From Bacteroidales bacterium (lineage in GTDB: Bacteria; Bacteroidota; Bacteroidia; Bacteroidales; ML635J-15): a stretch of DNA of 64,000 nt. The position numbers and the translations under genes are program-made. The DNA is taken from NCBI GenBank assembly GCA_017651185.1, contig JAGCDJ010000017.1:17108-81107 (forward strand), in the 5' to 3' direction. The notes beneath the pieces were generated by a model. The model was not told the DNA's origin. It did not search any database and was given only the letters and a program-made list of their open reading frames with translations. This document shows positions 35,189-43,257 of the stretch, in pieces; position 1 is the first letter of the stretch, and the number at the start of each line of letters is the position of its first letter.

Positions 35189-36400
35189 ATGAAAAACGAA
35201 GCTTTTGTGTTGGTGTCGGAGAATAGGATAGAGTTCTTTGCGGAAAATGAAAAATCTTTGAGAATGGATTTTTGCAGCGATGACTATAGTAATTTCAATG
35301 AATATGTATCTGCTGTAATTGGCAGTTTTGCAAAGGGGTGCAGCAATAGTATCTCTTGTGTAAAGTTGGTTTTGCCAAGCATGTATTACCATTTTGGCGA
35401 GCAGGTGATGCCGGGTGTCCGCTCAAAGAAGGATGAGAAGTACAAGATTCGTAATTTTTCGACACCGCTTTCGACAATAAGTGATGCCGATGCAACAACA
35501 TATTTGGATGTTCATACGGAATTTGAGTGCGATGGCAAGTCGTGCAAGAAGTTGGAGGACATTCCGTTGTTGTGCAAGTATTTGAAACGCAAGACTTTCC
35601 TTTACTGGGATTCTCGTCGTCTTTCTGCGCTTGTTTCCAATCTGTCAAATTTCGGAATTGAAGTTTCTTCGGTTGTGCCCGACATTTGTTTGTACAATAG
35701 TGCTACAAAAAATTATCGCGGATATAATGCTGTGGTTTCTGTTTTCGACAGATTTTCGGACATTAGCATATTTTCAAATGGGCATGTAAAGCGAACCATA
35801 AGGTTTCAGTTTGGACTTAACGATGTTGTCCGTAAGTTGAGCGACGCGTTTGGTCTTTCATACCGCAACTGTCGAAAACTCATGGAGTTGTATGGTTTTG
35901 TGACGGTTCCGCAACAGTATGTGCATTACGAAATTTCCGTGCCAGTGTTCGACGATGTAAAGAAAAATGTAAAATTGACCGACTTGTCGTATGAAATCAG
36001 GGAAATGCTTAGGCATGAGTTCTCGATGCTTTATGATGAGATTATGGATTGTGGGGTAGAAGAAGTGGTATTCAAGGGATTGCCTATTGTTGACGCGCAT
36101 ATTTTATTCCAGATGATGACATCCTTCGAATGCAATTGCTTCGATACGGTTTCGTACGAAAAACTTGCTTTGCTTTTCAATGTCTTGGATACCAATGCAT
36201 ATTCGGAAACTATTGTTGCAGAACCTGTTGCTGAAGTTAAACCGGAACCTGCAAAAGAGGAGACGACAGAGGAAACGAAAAAATCTACACGTTCAACAGC
36301 GCGTGATATCGCAAAAAATTTGAAACCGGCATGGATTGACAGTCTCATGTGCAAGATAAACCAGTCGAAAGAGAAAATAAATGCACTGATGGTAGAATAG
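35189..36400 (+). CDS. Degenerate FtsA/PilM-like (actin-fold) protein
   Basis: A 403-residue protein with the layout of an actin-like ATPase. A phosphate-2-like region reads VSVFDRFSDISIFSNGHVKRTIRFQFG (about 183-210), matching the FtsA pattern DxGxxTTDxxxxxxGxxxxxxxxxxG. It is followed by a helix like the FtsA LSxxxAExLKxxYG segment (LSYRNCRKLMELYG), and GVEEVVFKGLPIVDAHI (about 290) sits where FtsA has its LTGG adenosine loop. The Asp, Gly-Gly and Thr residues expected for nucleotide binding are mostly absent. The C-terminal 50 residues are charged with a Glu/Lys-rich linker and a short amphipathic helix. The family assignment is an inference. Confidence 0.55.
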   Translation: MKNEAFVLVSENRIEFFAENEKSLRMDFCSDDYSNFNEYVSAVIGSFAKGCSNSISCVKLVLPSMYYHFGEQVMPGVRSKKDEKYKIRNFSTPLSTISDADATTYLDVHTEFECDGKSCKKLEDIPLLCKYLKRKTFLYWDSRRLSALVSNLSNFGIEVSSVVPDICLYNSATKNYRGYNAVVSVFDRFSDISIFSNGHVKRTIRFQFGLNDVVRKLSDAFGLSYRNCRKLMELYGFVTVPQQYVHYEISVPVFDDVKKNVKLTDLSYEIREMLRHEFSMLYDEIMDCGVEEVVFKGLPIVDAHILFQMMTSFECNCFDTVSYEKLALLFNVLDTNAYSETIVAEPVAEVKPEPAKEETTEETKKSTRSTARDIAKNLKPAWIDSLMCKINQSKEKINALMVE

Positions 36401-36450
36401 TGCAACTTGATGACACAAAAGCAATTTAGACATTGGGGGTATATATATGC

Positions 36451-36480
36451 AAAAGGGGCAGATTTATTCTGCCCCTTTTT
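36451..36480. terminator. Terminator between the FtsA-like gene and the response regulator
   Basis: AAAAGGGGCAGA (36451-36462) pairs with TCTGCCCCTTTT (36468-36479) around a 5-nt loop, with A and T tracts on both sides, between two convergent genes. Confidence 0.9.
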
Positions 36481-36540
36481 GTATGATTTGTTTCGTATTC
36501 TAGTTCAGAATGACAATTGAGGATGGGTTCTTCAAACCTT

Positions 36541-37230
36541 TTATTCCTTTACAACCAAAATAAATCCGCTGCCGTGAATGTTGTCGATCTGGACAGAATC
36601 GTCGTTCTTGAAGTATTTTCTCAACTTTGTGATGTAGACGTCCATGCTTCTGGCGTTGAAGTAGTTGTCGTCACCCCAGATTTTCTTCAGTGCCTCGTTG
36701 CGGTCAAGGACATTGTTCTTGTTGATATACAATGCTTTAAGCAAGTCGGCTTCGCGAGGGGTAAGGCGGTGCTCCTCGTCGGTGCTTGTTAGCGAGCGAA
36801 TCTTAGTGTTGAACTTGTACTTGCCAATTGTAACCACATCGCTGATGCCTGGCTTAATGTCGAAGTTGCGGCGCAGTATTGCTCTGATTTTCATTAACAA
36901 TACATCCGATTCGAACGGCTTTGTGAGGTAGTCGTCAGCGCCAATGCGGAAACCTTCCATAATGTCTTCCTTCAGCGAGCGTGCTGTCAGGAATATAACA
37001 GGACAACTAGGACTTATCCTCTTGATTTCCTTTGCGATAGTGAAGCCGTCAACATTTGGCAGCATCACATCTAGTATGCAGAGGTTGTATTCGCGCGACA
37101 GGAAGGCGTTTACTGCGTCCTTGCCATCAGTTATGAGGGTAACATAGAAGTCGTTCATTTCCAAGTACGATTTTAGCACGAAGCCAAAGTTTACATCGTC
37201 CTCAACCAATAATAATTTTTCCTTACTCAT
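36541..37230 (-). CDS. OmpR-family response regulator
   Basis: A 229-residue DNA-binding regulator. The receiver domain (about 1-118) has the acidic pair EDD, the phospho-acceptor Asp in CILDVMLPN, Thr in FLTAR and Lys in YLTKPF. The winged-helix domain (about 130-228) carries RLTPREADLLKALY and RSMDVYITKLRKYF. It resembles RprY of Bacteroides. Its start overlaps the sensor-kinase gene by 8 bp, a clear two-gene operon in the order kinase then regulator. The signal is unknown. Confidence 0.95.
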   Translation of the reverse strand: MSKEKLLLVEDDVNFGFVLKSYLEMNDFYVTLITDGKDAVNAFLSREYNLCILDVMLPNVDGFTIAKEIKRISPSCPVIFLTARSLKEDIMEGFRIGADDYLTKPFESDVLLMKIRAILRRNFDIKPGISDVVTIGKYKFNTKIRSLTSTDEEHRLTPREADLLKALYINKNNVLDRNEALKKIWGDDNYFNARSMDVYITKLRKYFKNDDSVQIDNIHGSGFILVVKE

Positions 37231-38740
37231 AATTTATGTCTTTTAGTGTTAATGGTAAACTTACTGTGAATGTGCTTCCCTTGCCTTCGGTACTGTTCAC
37301 CGTTATAAGGCCGTGATGTGCAAGCACTATTTCCTTGGCGTAGTTCAGTCCTAATCCGAATCCCTTGACATTGTGGGTGTTGCCAGTGTGTGCGCGGTAG
37401 AATCTGTCGAATACTTTAGCCTGAGCATCCTTCGACATTCCTATGCCGTTGTCCTTCACTGCGAAGAAGAATCTGTCGCCTTTGGTGTAGGTGCTTACAT
37501 GTATTTCGGGAGCGTCTTTTGTATATTTTATTGCATTGTCTATCAGGTTTATAAGAACTGTGGTCATGAGCACAGTATCCATTTGTATGTGGACTTCGCC
37601 ATCGCAGGTTTCGATTTGCAGTGAACCACCTTTTTGCGTGACTTGCAGCGACATTGTTCCGGCAACATCCCTAACGAATGCGTTTGCATCTTCATCGGTA
37701 AGGTTTAGCTTTAGTCCGTTGCGGTCGAGGGTGGCGATTTGCAGAACTTGTTCCACATGTTGTGTCATCCTTGACGTCTCTTGAAGTATTACTTCAGCCA
37801 TGCCAGATATTGTCTCTTTGTTTTCAATTACTTGTGGACTTTTTATTGCTGTTGCAGCAAGCTTTATCGTGGCGATTGGCGTCTTGAATTCGTGTGTCAT
37901 ATTGTTCACGAAATCGGTCTTGATGGCGTTGAGTTTTTTCTGCCTTAATATTGTGAAAATTGCAATACTGAAAGTAGCTATGAACAGTATCGAAATCAGC
38001 AACGAAACTATTACCTGCGAATATATTGAAGCGAAGATTGCGTTTTTCTTGGTAGGGAAGTCAACAACGAAAAGGTTTGGGTTTTCCATGACATTTCCTG
38101 GCGTCATGTTGTACTTGTAGCATTTGTCCAACCTGCTGATGTCGAAATTCTTGGATGCCAATTTCGTTTCCATGCTGATGTCGTCGATTATGGCGAACTC
38201 GAAGTTCATGTCGATGCCGAAAGATGTAAGTGTACGTCTCAGAACGCGTTCTATTGTTTCTGCATCAAACCTTTTTTCAATAGGTAACTGTCTGCATGTG
38301 AACTCTGCTTCTAGTTGTATCGCCAATTTGTTGAACTGTGAGCTTGGGTCTGAAAGTTGTCCAAGGTAGTATGCTTCTATTGCATCAACATCTTCGTTTT
38401 TAATTGAGTACGAGTGGTTATCTGAAGTTTTAATTACATTTGTCGGAATATTCTCTTCGTCGAAATACGAGGTCACTGTGGAGTTGATATGAACCTTGTC
38501 TGGTCTTGTGTCGCTTTTTCCCCCGTCCTGAACCTTGAATTTGTCGTACACGAAAATTGCAACTTCCTGCTTTTGTAAAGTAATGATAGTCTGGTTGATT
38601 GCTTCGTTCAAAGCCCTTTCGGTTATTTCTGCCGATTTTTTGTACGATGAAGTTATGTGGCTGACCTGAAGCATGATGAGCACTATCATCGAAACCGACA
38701 ACATTACTATACTCCACGATACAACTTTCTTCTTTTTCAT
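37223..38740 (-). CDS. Sensor histidine kinase
   Basis: A 505-residue membrane kinase: a transmembrane helix at about 8-30, a periplasmic sensor region (about 30-235), a second transmembrane helix (about 237-262), a dimerisation/H-box helix with MTHEFKTPIATIKLA (phospho-His), and an ATPase domain with the N box LINLIDNAIKY, G1 KDNGIGM, F box FDRFYRA and G2 GFGLGLNYAK. It should phosphorylate the regulator encoded just downstream. TAAATTTG on the minus strand at 38746-38753 is only a few bases before the start, so the mRNA may be nearly leaderless. Confidence 0.95.
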   Translation of the reverse strand: MKKKKVVSWSIVMLSVSMIVLIMLQVSHITSSYKKSAEITERALNEAINQTIITLQKQEVAIFVYDKFKVQDGGKSDTRPDKVHINSTVTSYFDEENIPTNVIKTSDNHSYSIKNEDVDAIEAYYLGQLSDPSSQFNKLAIQLEAEFTCRQLPIEKRFDAETIERVLRRTLTSFGIDMNFEFAIIDDISMETKLASKNFDISRLDKCYKYNMTPGNVMENPNLFVVDFPTKKNAIFASIYSQVIVSLLISILFIATFSIAIFTILRQKKLNAIKTDFVNNMTHEFKTPIATIKLAATAIKSPQVIENKETISGMAEVILQETSRMTQHVEQVLQIATLDRNGLKLNLTDEDANAFVRDVAGTMSLQVTQKGGSLQIETCDGEVHIQMDTVLMTTVLINLIDNAIKYTKDAPEIHVSTYTKGDRFFFAVKDNGIGMSKDAQAKVFDRFYRAHTGNTHNVKGFGLGLNYAKEIVLAHHGLITVNSTEGKGSTFTVSLPLTLKDINYE

Positions 38741-38902
38741 GTCTGCAAATTTAAAAATAGTTTCTTTTTTTCAGTTATCCTTAACACATTTTTAACTTAA
38801 AATGGCTTTTTTGTGGTATTTCGACCTTTTATAACACAAAGTTGTTAAAAAAATGCTTTTCTCGGTTTTAGTCTGTTTGTGGCAATGGACTATATTCGCA
38901 AT

Positions 38903-40558
38903 ATGAAAAATAAAGTAGGCATATTGTTGCTTGGGATGCTGGTGTGGACGATGTCGTCAATGGCGCAGATTGAGTCGTCGATACCATCCGACAAGCCCAA
39001 ACTCGTGATTGGAATAGTGGTAGAGCAGATGCGTCAGGACTACATTGACCGTTTCTGGGAGAATTTTGGAAACAAGGGATTCAAGAAACTTGCTGTGAAC
39101 GGAAGCTACTGTGTGAATGCCAACCTCAACTATGCGCTTACACAGACCGCACCTGGTTACGCGACAATTGTAACTGGCGCAGAACCATGCAGTCACGGCA
39201 TTGTGTCAAACTATTGGTTTAACAAGTTGACTGGAGAAAAAATCGACTGCATATATTCCGAAAAGAAGGAAACTGCCGTTGGTGGCTCCAAAGATGCCGA
39301 CGGTCGTGTGTCGCCAATGAATATGCTTTCGACCACTTTCAGTGACGAGGCAAAGTTGTTCAACCGTGGCAAATCGAAAGTTATAAGCATGTCGCTGTCG
39401 AAATATGCTGCAGTGCTTTCGGGCGGTTATGCTGCCGACGCTGCCTACTGGTTCGACCAAGTGTCGGGAGAATGGATGACATCTACCTATTACACAAGTA
39501 CTTTGCCCAAGTGGGTTGTTGATGTGAACAATAAGAAAATGCCAGATGAATATTTGGGCAGGCAGTGGGAACCAATGCTTCCGCTCGAGAAATATAACGA
39601 AGTGCTTTCAGATTCAAGCAAGTACGAATTTGGAATAGATGGCATGTACAAGACTTTTCCGTACAACTATCAGAACATTACGAAGACGGTTCGAAGCTAT
39701 AAGTTGCTGACAATGATACCCGAAGGTAATACTTTGCTGAACGACCTTGCTGTTGCTGCATTGTATGGCGAGGATTTGGGCAAGGATGAGTTTACCGATT
39801 TTTTGTTCATCAACTATTCTGTGCCAGAGGAAGTTGGCAAGTTGTACGGACCGCAGTCGATTGAGGTACAGGATTTGTTTTTGCGTTTGGACAAGGATTT
39901 GGAGCATCTTATTGATGTGGTTGAGGATTTGGTTGGCAAGAACAATTGTCTGATTTATCTTACATCCAATCATGGAGTTTCGGAAATGCCACAGTACCTG
40001 CAAGACCAGAAAATGCCAGCTGGCAACTTCAAGCAGTACTATATGTTGGCGCTTGTAAAATCTTATTTGAAAGCATTGTACGGTGATGGTGACTGGATTC
40101 TTGATTTCAATAATTCTCAGATTTATTTGAACAGGTCGCTGATAGAGGATTCGCAGATCTCGCTCAACGAAATTCGAGAAAAGATTATCGACTTCATAAT
40201 GAACTCGGCGGGTCTTGCCAATGCTATTGGTGCCAACCAATTCCAGAACATTGTGTTTGCCGAGGGCATGCCTGTGAAAATGCAGAACTCGTACAATCAG
40301 AAGCGTTCGGGCGACATTATGATTGCGTTGAAACCTGGCTGGATAGAGGATATACCATATTGCACCGACCACAATTCTGGTTACTCCTGCAATACTCATG
40401 TCCCGCTTATATGGTACGGCTGGAAGGTGAAGAAGCAGAAGGTTTTCTCGCAGATAAATATTACCGACATAGCACCGACTGTTTCAACTGCGCTCGGCAC
40501 ACCGCCACCGCCAATAGTTAGCGGTAAGGTTCTGGAGAATATATTTCTGAACAAGTAG
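38903..40558 (+). CDS. PafA-type alkaline phosphatase homologue with altered active site
   Basis: A 551-residue exported protein (signal peptide about 1-21, ending SSMAQ) of the alkaline phosphatase superfamily, closest to PafA of flavobacteria by memory. The fold markers are present (GFKKLAVNGSY, THxP-type end CNTHVPLIWYGW, LRLDKDLEHLI). The nucleophile Thr82, Asn103, His357 and His490 are kept. In the recalled alignment, PafA metal ligands D38, D305, H309 and D352 become Glu41, Glu309, Lys313 and Asn356, and the phosphate-binding K162 and R164 become Ser166 and Tyr168. Catalysis is therefore doubtful. I chose the ATG at 38903 for its signal peptide; an ATG at 38885 is also in frame. Confidence 0.85.
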   Translation: MKNKVGILLLGMLVWTMSSMAQIESSIPSDKPKLVIGIVVEQMRQDYIDRFWENFGNKGFKKLAVNGSYCVNANLNYALTQTAPGYATIVTGAEPCSHGIVSNYWFNKLTGEKIDCIYSEKKETAVGGSKDADGRVSPMNMLSTTFSDEAKLFNRGKSKVISMSLSKYAAVLSGGYAADAAYWFDQVSGEWMTSTYYTSTLPKWVVDVNNKKMPDEYLGRQWEPMLPLEKYNEVLSDSSKYEFGIDGMYKTFPYNYQNITKTVRSYKLLTMIPEGNTLLNDLAVAALYGEDLGKDEFTDFLFINYSVPEEVGKLYGPQSIEVQDLFLRLDKDLEHLIDVVEDLVGKNNCLIYLTSNHGVSEMPQYLQDQKMPAGNFKQYYMLALVKSYLKALYGDGDWILDFNNSQIYLNRSLIEDSQISLNEIREKIIDFIMNSAGLANAIGANQFQNIVFAEGMPVKMQNSYNQKRSGDIMIALKPGWIEDIPYCTDHNSGYSCNTHVPLIWYGWKVKKQKVFSQINITDIAPTVSTALGTPPPPIVSGKVLENIFLNK

Positions 40559-40578
40559 GGAAATACCTTAATGTAAGC

Positions 40579-40605
40579 ACTCTAACTGTTTGTTAGTTAG
40601 GGAGT
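40579..40605 (+). terminator. Weak terminator-like hairpin after the phosphatase homologue
   Basis: ACTC + TAACT (40579-40587) pairs with AGTTA (40595-40599) and GAGT (40602-40605), with a two-base bulge, followed by CTTTCGTTTG. Confidence 0.4.
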
Positions 40606-40662
40606 CTTTCGTTTGCTTATTGGTAATTTTTCACTTCTCTAAAGAATAATTTTTGATATTTT

Positions 40663-40715
40663 TTCACTTTTCAAAAAGTGAATTTTTTGTTTGTTTTCGC
40701 TTTTGTAAAAGTGAA
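40663..40715. repeat. Twin 20-bp palindromes, centres 33 bp apart
   Basis: TTCACTTTTCAAAAAGTGAA (40663-40682) and TTCGCTTTTGTAAAAGTGAA (40696-40715) are near-identical inverted repeats of 9-bp arms, with a related half site (TTTTCACTTCTC) at 40628-40639. They lie in the convergent gap between the phosphatase homologue and the first ATPase. Confidence 0.7.
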
Positions 40716-40736
40716 AAATTAAAGAGTGTTTGAGTT

Positions 40737-41849
40737 TTACATAGCAAGCCAAATTCCGAAGAACCTGTCATATACTGAATATTTGCCGTTGTCCTCGTAT
40801 ATGAATTCGTTTTCAACCAAGGTTTTTACGGCATTTCTTACACTGCTGCCAGCGCCAAGATTGTATTTGGCAATGAAATCGTGGCTTGAAGGTTCCGAAA
40901 TAACTCGTTCTTTTGCAATGGCTTTAAGTAGATTTAGTTGGTTTGTTGTGAATAATCTACAGTAATTCTGATAATTAAATGAGTTTTCTTCAACCAAAAC
41001 ACGTATTGCTTTTTGGATTTCCTCGATTGTGATTGTAGAAGTTCCCCATTCGTATAAACGGTTTGCTACGGATTGTATATACCAAGTGTGTGCAAACAGG
41101 GATTCGTACAGGAAATGAAAAGCCTCTTGTGTTAATTTTTGCTTGTGGTTTTCAAAATGTTTTCTGCAAAAATCGTAATAGGAATCTTCTGGAATGACGT
41201 CTATTTGCATAGTCTGTGCGCTCTGGTAGAAAGCCCTTTTTGCCGACGAAAACATATCCATTATTATATGCTTCTGACTTCCGGAAAATATAAAATGTAC
41301 GTTTCTAAGGTGCTGAATATAACTGCGTAATATTTCTTCAACATTTGTCTCAGGATATTTTTTTATCTGCTGGAATTCGTCTAACGCCACATATACGGGT
41401 TTGTTAGAGTTTTCCATGTAGGCAAATATTTGCGACAAAGAGGATTCCGATTCTCCGACCATATTTACACCTATTTCGGGAACACCAGTGATGGCATCGG
41501 CTGTAAACGAAAATCTTAGCGATTGCAATGCTTTCATAAGCCTTTCGCGAGCAGATGCTGAACCACAATTCCCCATAATTGCTTTTCCTAGACATTCCAC
41601 AAAATCGCGCATATTCATTGTGCGGTACAAATCGACATAAATGCAATAGGCTTCGCCTATCTTGATTTCCGAAAACAGATGCTTGACCAGACCTGTTTTG
41701 CCAATTCGACGCGGACTTATCAGTACGACATTGCGTTCGTTGTATAGTGCCGAACTAAGTTTTTTGGTTTCGTTTTCCCTGTCGCAGAAGTATTCTTTTG
41801 AAACATATCCGCTGGTTAGAAACGGGTTATTAGGTGTGTTCTTTGCCAT
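40737..41849 (-). CDS. ATPase_2-family AAA protein, copy A
   Basis: A 370-residue P-loop ATPase of the archaeal-type ATPase_2 group. Motifs: N-terminal PFLTSGYVSKEYFCDRENET, Walker A SPRRIGKTGLVKH (about 41-53), Walker B VYVALDEFQQI (about 150), sensor-like IFSGSQKHIM, and a C-terminal winged-helix domain (SSHDFIAKYNLGAGSSVRNAVKTLVE) ending in YSVYDRFFGIWLAM. It is a clear paralogue of the gene at 43258-44409. Such proteins are amplified in Bacteroidota and often lie in variable regions; their function is unknown. Promoter on the minus strand at 41919-41947. Confidence 0.85.
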   Translation of the reverse strand: MAKNTPNNPFLTSGYVSKEYFCDRENETKKLSSALYNERNVVLISPRRIGKTGLVKHLFSEIKIGEAYCIYVDLYRTMNMRDFVECLGKAIMGNCGSASARERLMKALQSLRFSFTADAITGVPEIGVNMVGESESSLSQIFAYMENSNKPVYVALDEFQQIKKYPETNVEEILRSYIQHLRNVHFIFSGSQKHIIMDMFSSAKRAFYQSAQTMQIDVIPEDSYYDFCRKHFENHKQKLTQEAFHFLYESLFAHTWYIQSVANRLYEWGTSTITIEEIQKAIRVLVEENSFNYQNYCRLFTTNQLNLLKAIAKERVISEPSSHDFIAKYNLGAGSSVRNAVKTLVENEFIYEDNGKYSVYDRFFGIWLAM

Positions 41850-41869
41850 AGTATTTCTTTTTTATTTCT

Positions 41870-41918
41870 CAGAGCAATTTTATTGCGCCAACTTTCTTGC
41901 GCCAATTTTATTGCTCTG
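41870..41918. promoter_or_regulatory. Inverted repeat with internal direct repeats at the ATPase A start
   Basis: CAGAGCAAT (41870-41878) and ATTGCTCTG (41910-41918) form an inverted repeat. Between them TTGCGCCAA occurs twice (41883-41891, 41897-41905). The element begins right beside the -7 box and covers the predicted start of transcription and the leader, so it could be an operator or a leader hairpin. Confidence 0.6.
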
Positions 41919-41947
41919 CAAAGGTAAATATTTTTTCTTATATGCAA
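41919..41947 (-). promoter_or_regulatory. Promoter of ATPase copy A
   Basis: On the minus strand TTG (41945-41947), 18-bp spacer, TACCTTTG (41919-41926). Confidence 0.72.
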
Positions 41948-41973
41948 AAAAATAATTGTCATTTGTAAAAAAG

Positions 41974-42005
41974 TTGATATAATTAACTATTAGTTTGTAT
42001 ATTTG
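41974..42005 (+). promoter_or_regulatory. Promoter of the 42027 unknown gene
   Basis: TTG (41974-41976), 21-bp spacer, TATATTTG (41998-42005), 21 bp before the ATG at 42027. Confidence 0.72.
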
Positions 42006-42026
42006 CAGTGAAAAAATCGTGTTAAA

Positions 42027-42803
42027 ATGAATAAAATTGCAAATGATAGTAATGCGTCCACTATTTCTTTTCCAACCATTTACCGACTAGCACGTTACTC
42101 GCTTAGGAAAAAATGGTTTAAGTATCCAACAGGTTCGTATTTCACTGAGCCATATACATTTTTTCAAACAAAAGAGGAGGCTTTGGAGGTAATTCAAAAA
42201 AATAGAGGGGTATGGGATGACTATTGTATTGTGTTAAGCGAGATTCCATTAGGCGTGCCAATGCGCGATGGGGACAGTTTTTCGGAACAGATTTTTCTTC
42301 CGGATGGCACTCTGTGGAGCGAGCGGAGGTATGCACAAGCAATGCCTTGGGAAATTCCTCATCAATACCAAGAAATAGAGTATGATAACTATATTTACGG
42401 GAAATGCGCGTTTTATGGACGCAACCCTGAGGAGATTCGTTTCCATAGGGGCGACATTATAGAGATTTTTTGTTACGAGGGTTGCGAATTTAGGAGTGTT
42501 GGGCACATAGAACTGGCTATCGTGGTTAGTGAACCGCCAACAATAGGAGAGATGAATACTCGTATTGACAAGTATCTGCAAGAGGAAAAGCACCTGACTG
42601 GCGATAGAGGCTTCGATATTGGCATTCATTTTAACGCTCGCGAAGATGCATACACTGTTATTCCTGCCTATTTGTCGCTAAATGAAGCACCTGACAATCT
42701 TATTGACCACTGTCCAACACATTGTGCTTTCCCGCCTCACAAGAATGTATCATCGCGGATGAGAGCAAAATTGTTGAAACAATTGGAGCGGTGTGGAAAG
42801 TAA
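42027..42803 (+). CDS. Unknown soluble protein in the ATPase island
   Basis: A 258-residue protein with no signal peptide and no transmembrane segment. It is rich in Glu, Arg, Tyr and aromatic residues, with segments such as FFQTKEEALEVIQKN, FLPDGTLWSERRYA, FHRGDIIEIFCYEG and ends basic (SRMRAKLLKQLERCGK). The middle portion (about 100-175) could be a beta-rich fold. I recognise no family. It is transcribed divergently from ATPase copy A from its own canonical promoter. Confidence 0.7.
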   Translation: MNKIANDSNASTISFPTIYRLARYSLRKKWFKYPTGSYFTEPYTFFQTKEEALEVIQKNRGVWDDYCIVLSEIPLGVPMRDGDSFSEQIFLPDGTLWSERRYAQAMPWEIPHQYQEIEYDNYIYGKCAFYGRNPEEIRFHRGDIIEIFCYEGCEFRSVGHIELAIVVSEPPTIGEMNTRIDKYLQEEKHLTGDRGFDIGIHFNAREDAYTVIPAYLSLNEAPDNLIDHCPTHCAFPPHKNVSSRMRAKLLKQLERCGK

Positions 42804-42814
42804 GAACATCTGTT

Positions 42815-42955
42815 TCAATCAATAGGCAAAATTTTTCCGAATTCTCCCCAAACAGGATGTTGACGATACTGCTCCACCAACTGCGGTGGTACATACAAGC
42901 AGCAGTTTTCGTTTTTTTGGGGGGCTGATTCGTAAATAATTGTGTTGTTTGCCAT
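42815..42955 (-). CDS. Possible small protein (46 aa)
   Basis: An ATG at 42955 on the minus strand opens a 46-codon frame ending 12 bp from the convergent gene at 42803. The product (MANNTIIYESAPQKNENC then CLYVPPQLVEQYRQHP, ending GEFGKILPID) has ordinary composition and codon use, not the look of a shadow frame. No family is recognised. An in-frame ATG further upstream would give 81 residues but an atypical hydrophobic N-terminus. Confidence 0.35.
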   Translation of the reverse strand: MANNTIIYESAPQKNENCCLYVPPQLVEQYRQHPVWGEFGKILPID

Positions 42956-43047
42956 TGTAATAGTTTTTTTTGTTACAATGGTAATATATTTAAAAATGAT
43001 GGGAAATTTAGGGAATGTGATTAGGGCTTGTAAAATGTCGGATAATC

Positions 43048-43077
43048 TGTAGGCTCGCAATGCATTGCGAGCCTACA
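43048..43077. repeat. 30-bp perfect palindrome starting with GTAG
   Basis: A perfect palindrome with left half TGTAGGCTCGCAATG. It contains the core GCAATGCATTGC, which also forms the centre of the palindrome at 50180-50197. It is a likely REP-like element. Confidence 0.8.
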
Positions 43078-43165
43078 AAGAATATCATTAATTATCAATA
43101 TGTTCAATGTCTAAGCACCACATTAAAATTCAATAATTTCCAAAAATCAAAATTGTGTGCGCATT

Positions 43166-43191
43166 GCAAATGCTGATATTCAAGCGTGTCG
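43166..43191 (+). repeat. 26-bp dispersed direct repeat, copy 1
   Basis: GCAAATGCTGATATTCAAG followed by C and GTGTCG. Same orientation as the copies at 44509 and 46238. It lies just downstream of the ATPase B stop codon. Confidence 0.85.
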
Positions 43192-43257
43192 CATTGCAAC
43201 CTTTAGCTCACAGCCTAAGCAGTAAATCCGACACGACAGTTTTAGATTTTTTTCGTC

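Larger units (their letters stand above)
42956..43257. other. 302-bp intergenic region carrying repeats
   Basis: No gene is visible. It holds the 30-bp palindrome at 43048-43077, the first copy of the 26-bp direct repeat (43166-43191), the block GCAACCTTTAGCTCAC (43196-43211, also near 20533-20548) and CCGACAC at 43228-43234, which can pair with the GTGTCG that ends the 26-bp repeat. Confidence 0.7.

Noticed and set aside
42649..42950. Larger overlapping small ORFs around the end of the 42027 gene
   Set aside because: They run antisense to it or across its stop codon; only the 46-codon minus-strand frame outside it has normal composition, and it is kept at low confidence.
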